In this document: in pieces, positions 26,406 through 33,177 of the stretch
Layout: each line of letters starts with the position of its first letter
How positions within the stretch are numbered: position 1 is the stretch's first letter
Assembly (NCBI RefSeq): GCF_016735115.1
Contig: NZ_JAERQJ010000003.1
Coordinates: 124,001 to 188,000 of the forward strand
Source of the DNA: Aquimarina mytili
Lineage (GTDB): Bacteria > Bacteroidota > Bacteroidia > Flavobacteriales > Flavobacteriaceae
DNA: 64,000 bases
Direction of reading: 5' to 3'
The notes under the pieces: model-generated
Told to the model about the DNA's origin: nothing
Seen by the model: only the letters and a program-made list of their open reading frames with translations
Databases searched by the model: none
Position numbers and translations under genes: made by a program

Positions 26406-27176
26406 ATGAAGCACGAATTAAAAAAAGACGGAAAGTTTAGTTATCTTGATTTAGGAGAAGGTACACCAATCATCATTTTACATGGATTGATGGGTGGACT
26501 AAGTAACTTTGAAGGTGTTGGCTCTTACTTTCCTGAACATGGATATAAAGTACTTATACCAGAACTTCCTGTTTACACCTTACCGCTAATAAAAACTAAG
26601 GTTAGCACCTATGCTAAATATCTAAAAGATTTTATAGATCGCCTTGGATATGGAGATAAAGAAGTAATTCTTTTGGGAAACTCTTTGGGTGGTCACATTG
26701 GTCTTTTATGCACTAAAATGTTTCCTGAAAAAGTAAAAGCATTAGTTATTACTGGTAGTTCGGGGTTATATGAAAGCGCAATGGGCGAAAGTTATCCTAA
26801 ACGAGGTGATTATGAATACATTAAATCTAAAGCAGAAAATGTTTTCTATGATCCTGCCATAGCTACTAAAGAAATTGTAGATGAGGTTTATGCTACGGTT
26901 AACGATCGAAATAAGCTAATCAGAACTCTTGCCATAGCCAAAAGTGCGATCCGACACAATATGGCAAAAGATTTACCTAATATGAAAACCCCTACTTGTA
27001 TTATCTGGGGGAAAAATGACAACGTTACTCCACCTGAAGTTGCAGATGACTTCAATCGATTATTACCCGATTCTGACCTGTACTGGATAGACAAGTGTGG
27101 ACATGCTGCAATGATGGAACACCCTGACGAGTTTAACTCATTACTTCACAACTGGTTGCAAGAACGTAATTTTTAA
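26406..27176 (+). CDS. Alpha/beta-fold hydrolase
   Basis: A 256-residue cytoplasmic hydrolase. It shows the oxyanion-region HGLMGG (about 26-31), the nucleophile elbow GNSLGGH with Ser near residue 95, a late Asp in IIWGKNDNVTPP and the catalytic His in KCGHAAMMEHP near residue 237. The triad Ser-Asp-His is therefore complete. The substrate cannot be told from sequence; relatives are esterases or C-C bond hydrolases. The gene is conserved next to engB in many flavobacteria (from memory) and lies 15 bases before it, so the two are probably co-transcribed from the TATATTTG promoter. Confidence 0.9.
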   Translation: MKHELKKDGKFSYLDLGEGTPIIILHGLMGGLSNFEGVGSYFPEHGYKVLIPELPVYTLPLIKTKVSTYAKYLKDFIDRLGYGDKEVILLGNSLGGHIGLLCTKMFPEKVKALVITGSSGLYESAMGESYPKRGDYEYIKSKAENVFYDPAIATKEIVDEVYATVNDRNKLIRTLAIAKSAIRHNMAKDLPNMKTPTCIIWGKNDNVTPPEVADDFNRLLPDSDLYWIDKCGHAAMMEHPDEFNSLLHNWLQERNF

Positions 27177-27191
27177 TCCTAATAAAAGCCC

Positions 27192-27797
27192 ATGAAGATT
27201 AACAGCGCTGAATTCGTAATCAGTAACAGCGATGTTGCTAAATGTCCAAAGGATAAACTTCCTGAGTATGCTTTTATTGGGCGATCTAATGTAGGAAAAT
27301 CTTCATTGATCAATATGCTAACTGATCGCAAAAGCCTTGCAAAAACATCAGGAAGACCTGGAAAAACCCAATTAATAAATCATTTTATCATTAATAAAAA
27401 CTGGTTTTTAGTAGATTTACCCGGTTATGGATATGCTCGAGTATCCAAATCCGCTAAAAAAGTATTTCAAAAGTTTATTACTGCTTATTTTTCAAAACGA
27501 ACTCAATTGGTAAGTGCCTTTGTCTTAGTTGACTGCAGACACGAACCCCAAAAAATCGATCTTGAATTTATGCAGTGGCTAGGTAAAAATCAGATTCCTT
27601 TTTCTATCATTTTTACTAAAGCTGATAAACTTTCTAAAAACAAACTTCCCATTCAAATTAATAGCTATATAGAAGAAATGCTAAAATATTGGGAAGAAAT
27701 GCCAAACTATTTTATCACCTCATCTTCTTCTGGACTCGGAAAAGAAGAGGTTCTAAATTACATCCAAGAGATTAATTCTCAACTTAAGATTTCATAG
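27192..27797 (+). CDS. engB: Ribosome biogenesis GTP-binding protein EngB/YsxC
   Basis: A 201-residue GTPase needed for late 50S subunit assembly. All G motifs are present: G1 GRSNVGKSS (about 30-38), G2 Thr in KTSGRPGKTQ, G3 DLPGYGYA (about 76-83), G4 TKAD (about 143-146) and G5 SSSSGLG. Length is typical. It overlaps the convergent gene at 27784-28149 by 14 bases, so the two transcripts share 3' sequence. Confidence 0.96.
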   Translation: MKINSAEFVISNSDVAKCPKDKLPEYAFIGRSNVGKSSLINMLTDRKSLAKTSGRPGKTQLINHFIINKNWFLVDLPGYGYARVSKSAKKVFQKFITAYFSKRTQLVSAFVLVDCRHEPQKIDLEFMQWLGKNQIPFSIIFTKADKLSKNKLPIQINSYIEEMLKYWEEMPNYFITSSSSGLGKEEVLNYIQEINSQLKIS

Positions 27798-28149
27798 ATA
27801 AAATCTTTTCATTTAAAATAGTAATTAATGCTTTAGTGGATTGTAATGAAGCTAATTCAATCGAATCAATTATCACACTAATTGCTTTCATATCTTTTTG
27901 AAGAATTACCGGAAATTCTAACCCGTTTAAGTCTGGATATTTTTTCTGGAATTCATCTTTATACATAAACTCCATTTCTATAGTCGAGTTTTCCCTAAAA
28001 CTCTTCCAGGTTTTCTTTTCCGAAAAATTACCATGTGTTAAACCACATAGATCACATGAATATGTATCTGGGCTAAATATCTTATGAGCAATATCAAAAG
28101 ACTTGTTTAACAAGCCTGATTTTGCATTATAGACAAAGATTATATTCAT
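27784..28149 (-). CDS. Small conserved-looking protein with a CDLCGLTHG motif
   Basis: A 121-residue cytoplasmic protein with no signal peptide. It begins MNIIFVYNAKSGLLNKSFDIAHK and has a CxxC motif in YSCDLCGLTHG (about 33-41), where two Cys and a His could bind a metal. The rest is an alpha/beta-like mix. Proteins of this type are usually listed as hypothetical, sometimes as GTPase, but I see no P-loop and do not support that name. It overlaps engB tail-to-tail by 14 bases. The hairpin upstream (28167-28203) ends the transcript of the preceding T9SS gene. Confidence 0.7.
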   Translation of the reverse strand: MNIIFVYNAKSGLLNKSFDIAHKIFSPDTYSCDLCGLTHGNFSEKKTWKSFRENSTIEMEFMYKDEFQKKYPDLNGLEFPVILQKDMKAISVIIDSIELASLQSTKALITILNEKILSMKS

Positions 28150-28166
28150 AAAAAAGAATATACTAT

Positions 28167-28203
28167 AAAAAAGAGCTGTAACTAATAATTACAACTCTTT
28201 TTT
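28167..28203 (-). terminator. Terminator of the T9SS repeat-protein gene
   Basis: AAAAAAGAGCTGTAA (28167-28181) pairs with TTACAACTCTTTTTT (28189-28203) with a single C/A mismatch that becomes a G-U pair on the minus strand. A T-run follows on the minus strand. It lies 35 bases after the stop codon of the T9SS gene. Confidence 0.75.
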
Positions 28204-28237
28204 TCAAATTAAACATATTATTCCAATTTCTGAGACG

Positions 28238-30028
28238 TCAAAATCTAAACCTGCTCCCAACCACAAGCTGTTTAATTGTTTGAGCTCCTGTTAAATTATC
28301 TCTTATAGAAAGCATATACACCCCTGATTGCAATGCACTTACATTAATACGTGCGAAGTTTCTTCTTACAAATATTTGCACATTAACAGGAGTACCCGAC
28401 ATATCAAAAAGTTCTATTTGCAAATCACTATTTCTGACTCCTCTTAAAATCACAAACGCAAACCTGGAAGCTGGATTAGGAAATACAATAGCGTTAAGCT
28501 CTATTGGCTCATCACGAACTACTTCTATAGAATTAGACAGATCATAACATCCTGATAAATCTGTAAGTGCATTATTCCCAGGGTCCAGACCTTCTAAACC
28601 ATCTTCATATCGAATGTACCAGATCAAACAAGTACCCACGCCAGCACCATCAAAGTCAACTCCTTCTAAGGCTTCGACTGTGGGTGGCAAACCTAAGATT
28701 GTACCCTGATCATCAGTAATTACCCAACTCGCATTACTACCCGAACTACCCGATACAGAAACACCACTTACAAAATCGGGAGAACCATCTACCGTAAAAC
28801 TAAAGGGACCACCACTAATCTCACCACCATCTGGCGCATTACGTGTTACACTAATAGAATTTGATAAATCGAAAGTTCCCGATAAATCCGTTAACGCATT
28901 ATTCCCTGGCTCTAATCCTTCTAAACCATCTGCATAACTTAGATGCCAAATCAAACATACTCCGCCTCCGGCGCCATCAAAATCAACCCCTTCTACAGCC
29001 GCTATCGTTGGTGGAACTCCTAAAATCAAACCTTGATCATCTGTGATTACCCAGGTACTATTGCTTCCTATAGCTCCTGATAATGAGATATCACTCACCG
29101 TATCAGGTTCACCATCTACACAAAATACAAATGGACCACCACTAATCTCTCCACCATCAACCTGCTCATTACGAACTACGGCTATAGAATTAGACAGATC
29201 ATAACATCCTGATAAATCTGTAAGTGCATTATTACCCGGTTCTAATCCTTCTAAACCATCTTCATATCGAATGTACCAGATCAAACAAGTACCCACTCCG
29301 GCACCATCAAAGTCAACTCCTTCCAAAGCTTCGACTGTAGGTGGTAAACCTAAGATTGTACCTTGATCATCAGTAATCACCCAACTCGCATTACTACCCG
29401 AACTACCCGATACAGAAACACCACTTACAAAATCTGGAGAATCATCTACTGTAAAACTAAATGAACCACCACTAATCTCGCCGCCATTTGCATCACAAGC
29501 TCTCCAAAAACGAACTCCATTTTCTGTGCCATTTCCTATGTATGAATAAGGGCCTGATCCAGAAATAAAATCTCCTTCTGTCCACAACCCTTGCGCTACT
29601 GCCAAAGACTCTCTAATATTACCAGCAGCTCCCCATTGGACAAAATCTATTAAATTAGTAGCTTCTCCGAACCCTCCATTGGTTGTAGTATTAGGAAGAT
29701 ATAGTGAGAGCCCATCATTAGAAACACCAACCGCAACATTATAAGAAACTGTTACGGAAGCGGAAGGCATAAGATTTAAACTACCATCACAATTTAATGC
29801 TTCTAATTGCCTATATGTTCCTGGTCTTAGACATAACCAGTAATTGCTTATATCGACAGCCGTTGTACCAAAATTGGTTATTGTTACTGTAGCCAAATTA
29901 GGCTCTGGGTTCACTGAGGTTAAACGAGGGGTCGCCTGTGAAAACCCATTATAAATTGTTCCTGTTAAAAAAAGAAGGACACAAACTGTCCTAAAAAATA
30001 AATTTGCGTGAAGGAATAGTGTTTTCAT
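28238..30028 (-). CDS. T9SS-secreted protein with lamin-tail-like domain and three repeat modules
   Basis: A 596-residue secreted protein. The signal peptide ends near residue 30 (GFSQ). Residues about 35-175 resemble a lamin-tail (LTD) type domain (VTITNFGTTAVDISNYWLCLR). Three tandem modules of 108-110 residues follow (182-291, 292-400, 401-508), each starting GGEISGG and containing WVITDDQG, LPPT and GLEGLEPGNNALTDLSG. The end (about 515-596) is a type A T9SS sorting domain (FPNPASR ... GVYMLSIRD ... KQLVV). The protein is likely exported by the Por/T9SS system and anchored or released at the surface. Function of the modules is unknown. Modules 1 and 3 are nearly identical. A strong hairpin precedes the gene. 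Confidence 0.88.
   Translation of the reverse strand: MKTLFLHANLFFRTVCVLLFLTGTIYNGFSQATPRLTSVNPEPNLATVTITNFGTTAVDISNYWLCLRPGTYRQLEALNCDGSLNLMPSASVTVSYNVAVGVSNDGLSLYLPNTTTNGGFGEATNLIDFVQWGAAGNIRESLAVAQGLWTEGDFISGSGPYSYIGNGTENGVRFWRACDANGGEISGGSFSFTVDDSPDFVSGVSVSGSSGSNASWVITDDQGTILGLPPTVEALEGVDFDGAGVGTCLIWYIRYEDGLEGLEPGNNALTDLSGCYDLSNSIAVVRNEQVDGGEISGGPFVFCVDGEPDTVSDISLSGAIGSNSTWVITDDQGLILGVPPTIAAVEGVDFDGAGGGVCLIWHLSYADGLEGLEPGNNALTDLSGTFDLSNSISVTRNAPDGGEISGGPFSFTVDGSPDFVSGVSVSGSSGSNASWVITDDQGTILGLPPTVEALEGVDFDGAGVGTCLIWYIRYEDGLEGLDPGNNALTDLSGCYDLSNSIEVVRDEPIELNAIVFPNPASRFAFVILRGVRNSDLQIELFDMSGTPVNVQIFVRRNFARINVSALQSGVYMLSIRDNLTGAQTIKQLVVGSRFRF
28505..29485 (-). repeat. Three tandem intragenic repeats of about 325-330 bp
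   Basis: The units lie at 29156-29485, 28829-29155 and 28505-28828. Units 1 and 3 differ at only a few residues, while unit 2 is more diverged (FCVDGEPDTVSD against FTVDGSPDFVSG). This suggests a recent duplication or gene conversion between the outer copies. Confidence 0.85.
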
Positions 30029-30049
30029 TTTAAGTTTGGTTAAAGATTA

Positions 30050-30084
30050 ATATTTGTTATTCTTCTTCGAAGAATAACAAATAT
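30050..30084. other. Perfect 16-bp hairpin in the leader of the T9SS repeat-protein gene
   Basis: ATATTTGTTATTCTTC (30050-30065) and its exact complement GAAGAATAACAAATAT (30069-30084) enclose a 3-base loop. It lies 22 bases upstream of the minus-strand start codon at 30028. There is no T-run after it on the minus strand, so it is not a standard terminator; an mRNA-stability or regulatory role, or a binding palindrome, is possible. Confidence 0.55.
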
Positions 30085-30102
30085 ATTTACCAGAAAACAC
30101 AA

Positions 30103-30126
30103 AAAGTGTTAGCTACCTAACACTTT
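30103..30126 (-). terminator. Terminator of gldB-gldC
   Basis: AAAGTGTTAG (30103-30112) and CTAACACTTT (30117-30126) form a perfect 10-bp stem with a 4-base loop, followed on the minus strand by TTTTTGTGTTTTC. It lies 25 bases after the gldC stop. Confidence 0.75.
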
Positions 30127-30151
30127 AATTTTCAAATATTTATTACATTAA

Positions 30152-30490
30152 TTATTTTTTTATTAGCTCGAGCTTTTCAGCAAAATAATCACAAAAATCC
30201 TTCATGGTTGCAGACATTTTTTCGTCTTGGGTTGCTCTATGAAAAGTATCACTCATAGCCACTAATGTTTGATGAAAAAAGATCTTCATCTCATCTACAG
30301 GCATATCTTTAGTCCATAAATCTATACGGAGGCTTTCTTTATTTTTACTATCCCAAACCGATAATAACAAAGCCTTGGTTTCTTCATTTTCTACACCACC
30401 ATCTTTAGCTGTCCATTGTAATTTTTCTGGAATACGATTTTCATCTAATTCTATATCTATCTTGATTTCTGATTTATGCTCACTTGCCAT
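30152..30490 (-). CDS. gldC: Gliding motility protein GldC
   Basis: A 112-residue cytoplasmic protein that matches GldC in size and sequence (HKSEIKIDIELDENRIPEKLQWTAKDGG and the FFHQTLVAMSDTFHRATQDEKM segment). In Flavobacterium johnsoniae gldC lies downstream of gldB and improves gliding without being strictly essential. Here its ATG shares one base with the gldB stop (TAATG), so the two are translationally coupled. A terminator follows. Confidence 0.93.
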   Translation of the reverse strand: MASEHKSEIKIDIELDENRIPEKLQWTAKDGGVENEETKALLLSVWDSKNKESLRIDLWTKDMPVDEMKIFFHQTLVAMSDTFHRATQDEKMSATMKDFCDYFAEKLELIKK

Positions 30491-31458
30491 TATCTCTCTG
30501 GTTTATATTTTGAAGTATTAAAAATTGTTTCGGCATCAGCCAATAATAATTGCCGCAAAGATACATTGTTATTTTTCATATACGAAGTAACAATTCTCCA
30601 ACCAATAAATTGCCCAACTCTATCGGGAGCTTCTTTATCTATTTCTTCTAAGTAAAATTTTGAAAAAGGTGCTGGATACAAAAACCTAGGCATCAAATCA
30701 CTATCTGTACTATACAACAATTTTCGATCTACAAAATACCTCCAAATCTCTTCCTCATTTACTTCTACCCAAGTGTATTCATCGTCTGTATACCCCATCT
30801 TTTGAGCTTTGCTATACTTTGGTAAAAATAGATCCTTAAGATACAGTTCTTTCCCAATAGAGATAAGATTTCCCAAAAATGTTCTATCTCTAATCGGTCC
30901 TACTAGATTTTTAGCATACATAGATGCCACATCAGGTATTATTTGTTCTCTTTTAAAATTCTTTTTTAGATATTTCTGAATCCCTTCATAAAAATGATGA
31001 TCTTCTCCCAGATAAGTATCTAATGAAATAATAAGCAATCCCTTAGAAAGTATTACCCTATTCCTGTAATTTACATCAGAGGTAACTGTAATTACTCTTG
31101 GCTCCTGAACCTCTGGGAAATAAAACTTTAGATGTTGAAAAAAAGATTCAAGTTTATCTTTTTCGGCAGATAGGTCTGGAAATGCTTTTTCTACTTCCTC
31201 ATTTACTTCTATTTGTATCGTATCTTTAACTTTGTTAAGCCAAATACTATCCGCATATTTTTCTGAAAACAAAAATGGGTAGCTCTCTTTAAGCTCAGGT
31301 AAACTTTGCGGTGTTAATGCAGCAAAAGACCTTTCAAATCGCTCAATATTAACCTCGATAGGGATTTTTGCAATTTCTTTTTCAACTTCACTTTTTGTAT
31401 TACAAGAAAAAACTAAACAAAAAAAGATAGAAAATTTTAATAATATATTAGTATTCAT
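30490..31458 (-). CDS. gldB: Gliding motility lipoprotein GldB
   Basis: An outer- or inner-membrane lipoprotein needed for gliding and T9SS function. The ATG at 31458 is preferred over the upstream start at 31509, because it gives a proper lipoprotein signal: MNTNILLKFSIFFCLVFSC with the lipidated Cys at residue 19. The mature part (about 300 residues) has the family's pattern around IEVNIERFERSFAAL, SKGLLIISLDTYLGEDHHFY and MGYTDDEYTWVEVNEEEIW. It resembles a metalloprotease-like fold, but I do not see a certain HExxH. It is divergent from nadE, 111 bases away. Confidence 0.92.
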   Translation of the reverse strand: MNTNILLKFSIFFCLVFSCNTKSEVEKEIAKIPIEVNIERFERSFAALTPQSLPELKESYPFLFSEKYADSIWLNKVKDTIQIEVNEEVEKAFPDLSAEKDKLESFFQHLKFYFPEVQEPRVITVTSDVNYRNRVILSKGLLIISLDTYLGEDHHFYEGIQKYLKKNFKREQIIPDVASMYAKNLVGPIRDRTFLGNLISIGKELYLKDLFLPKYSKAQKMGYTDDEYTWVEVNEEEIWRYFVDRKLLYSTDSDLMPRFLYPAPFSKFYLEEIDKEAPDRVGQFIGWRIVTSYMKNNNVSLRQLLLADAETIFNTSKYKPER

Positions 31459-31569
31459 TCTCAAATTATGATATCTATTTAAATAACTTTTATTACTCCA
31501 GAACGCCATCTTTTTTTATTAATTTTATAACCACAAAGTTAAAGCAAAGAATTTATTAAAAATAAAAAT

Positions 31570-32358
31570 ATGCAAACAGAAAAAGTAATTGACCATATCG
31601 TGAATTGGCTAAAAGATTATGCTACCAAAGCAGGTATTGATGGTTTTGTAGTAGGTGTTAGCGGAGGAATTGATAGTGCTGTTACTTCTTCTTTATGTGC
31701 AAAGACTGGTTTAAAAACGTTGTGCGTTGAAATGCCAATTCATCAGGCTGCTAGCCAAGTTACAAGGGCTCAAGAACATATTGCGCAATTAAAAGATAGA
31801 TTTTCTAATGTATCTGATGTACGAGTTGATCTCACTCCTGTTTTTGAAGAATTAAAATCTACTGTTCCGGCTGTAGAATCTAGTTCTCAATTAGATCTTT
31901 CGTTGGCAAATACCCGAGCGAGATTAAGAATGTCTACTTTATACTACTTTGCTGGATTATACAAATATCTAGTTGCCGGCACAGGAAATAAAGTTGAAGA
32001 TTTTGGGGTTGGATTTTATACCAAGTATGGAGATGGAGGCGTGGATCTTAGCCCTATCGCCGATTTGTTAAAAAGCGATGTATATGCAATAGGTAAAGCT
32101 TTAGAGGTTCCCGAATCAATACAAGTAGCAGCTCCAACAGATGGTTTGTTTGGAGACAGTCGAAGTGATGAAGATCAAATCGGAGCAAGTTATGACGAAT
32201 TAGAGTGGGCCATGAAAATGAAAGATGAAGGAAAAACATCAGATGATTTTGAAGGTCGCAAACTTGAAGTATTTAAAATTTTTATTCGTTTAAATACCGT
32301 AAATCAGCATAAAATGAATCCCATACCTGTCTGTAAAATACCCATTAGTCTATTATAA
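31570..32358 (+). CDS. nadE: NAD+ synthase (ammonia-dependent) NadE
   Basis: Amidates nicotinic acid adenine dinucleotide to NAD+ using ATP and ammonia. The 262-residue protein has the PP-loop VSGGIDSA near residue 30, the deamido-NAD pocket RARLRMSTLYYFA, GTGNKVEDFGVGFYTKYGDGGVDLSPIADL, and the P2 loop LFGDSRSDEDQIG. There is no glutaminase domain, so free ammonia or an unlinked donor is the likely nitrogen source. It sits between gldB and the LuxR-type regulator, an arrangement common in flavobacteria as far as I recall. Confidence 0.95.
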   Translation: MQTEKVIDHIVNWLKDYATKAGIDGFVVGVSGGIDSAVTSSLCAKTGLKTLCVEMPIHQAASQVTRAQEHIAQLKDRFSNVSDVRVDLTPVFEELKSTVPAVESSSQLDLSLANTRARLRMSTLYYFAGLYKYLVAGTGNKVEDFGVGFYTKYGDGGVDLSPIADLLKSDVYAIGKALEVPESIQVAAPTDGLFGDSRSDEDQIGASYDELEWAMKMKDEGKTSDDFEGRKLEVFKIFIRLNTVNQHKMNPIPVCKIPISLL

Positions 32359-32394
32359 TCAACACTTTATCGATAAATCGGAAAAAAAAAGTTT

Positions 32395-32420
32395 ACTAGG
32401 ACTAGTTCTTATTAATTTTG
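32395..32420 (+). promoter_or_regulatory. Promoter with a central dyad upstream of the LuxR-type regulator
   Basis: TAATTTTG at 32413-32420 fits the -7 consensus TAnnTTTG. Just before it, ACTAG-GA-CTAGT (32395-32406) is a perfect 5-bp dyad between the -7 element and a TTTAC at the -33 position. A repressor or autoregulator bound there would block the promoter. Confidence 0.45.
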
Positions 32421-32489
32421 CATAAAGATTACAAAAATTACCCCTAGCCTAACATGTTAAATTAATAAACCAACATTAAGTAAACTAGA

Positions 32490-33122
32490 ATGACAACCGT
32501 ACTAATCGCTGATCATCATCCAATTACCAGGAAAGGGATCGTTTCTTTGTTTAGAAACTCAGAAGACTATGAAATTACTGGAAAAGTAAGCAATGGTAAT
32601 GAAATGTATGATGTTTTAAAAGCTAATACTCCAGATGTACTTATTATGGAGCTAGATCTTCCACAAATTAATGGGATCATGGCTTTGCGAACCATTAAAA
32701 AAGAATTTTCTGGAATAAAAGTTATTATTTTCAGCTCTCATCCAGAAGAAATGTATGCACTAAGTGCTATAAAAGCAGGTGCTTCTGCTTATCTCTCTAA
32801 GACTGTTCCTACCAAAACACTAAAAAAAGCCATTGAGCGTGTAGCCAGAGGAGGTATATATTTAAATGACAATCTTACTCAACAATTGGCCAATGGAAAT
32901 GCCAGTGAGAACAACATGGTTGTAAAGTATAAAAAACTTTCTTCCAGAGAAATAGAAGTACTTAATCTCCTATCTTCTGGTAAACGAAATAAAGATATAG
33001 CTACTACATTATCTATTAACGAAAAAACTGTAAGCACCTATAAAACGAGATTGCTTAAAAAATTAAAAGTGGATAATCTTGCCGATTTGATTCATCAATC
33101 CAGATTATTGCATATTAGCTAA
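32490..33122 (+). CDS. LuxR-type response regulator with altered receiver (Glu at the phosphoacceptor site)
   Basis: A 210-residue regulator with receiver (about 1-120) and LuxR-type helix-turn-helix (about 148-205: LSSREIEVLNLLSSG ... NEKTVSTYKTRLLKKL). The phosphoacceptor position (residue 54, LIMELDLP) is Glu instead of Asp, and the acidic pair that binds Mg is Asp-His (IADHHP) instead of Asp-Asp. The Lys in LSKTV is kept. Glu at this place often mimics the phosphorylated state, so the protein may be active without a kinase. No kinase gene is adjacent. It lies between nadE and the convergent dnaG. Confidence 0.9.
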   Translation: MTTVLIADHHPITRKGIVSLFRNSEDYEITGKVSNGNEMYDVLKANTPDVLIMELDLPQINGIMALRTIKKEFSGIKVIIFSSHPEEMYALSAIKAGASAYLSKTVPTKTLKKAIERVARGGIYLNDNLTQQLANGNASENNMVVKYKKLSSREIEVLNLLSSGKRNKDIATTLSINEKTVSTYKTRLLKKLKVDNLADLIHQSRLLHIS

Positions 33123-33131
33123 CACTAAAAA

Positions 33132-33177
33132 TCGAAGGCTTATTTATATTTGACTTACAAGATGAATAAGCCTTTGA
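33132..33177. terminator. Shared terminator between the LuxR-type regulator and dnaG
   Basis: TCGAAGGCTTATT (33132-33144) pairs with AATAAGCCTTTGA (33165-33177), 13 bp with one G-U, loop 20 bases. On the minus strand it is followed by ATTTTTAG, so it mainly serves dnaG; it directly follows the dnaG stop codon. Confidence 0.65.

Noticed and set aside
28505..29485. Tandem repeats considered as a CRISPR-like or satellite array
   Set aside because: The repeats are in frame, about 325 bp long and encode protein modules of a secreted protein; no spacers are present.
31459..31509. Upstream start for GldB
   Set aside because: It places 17 polar residues before the lipoprotein signal, which would prevent proper export.
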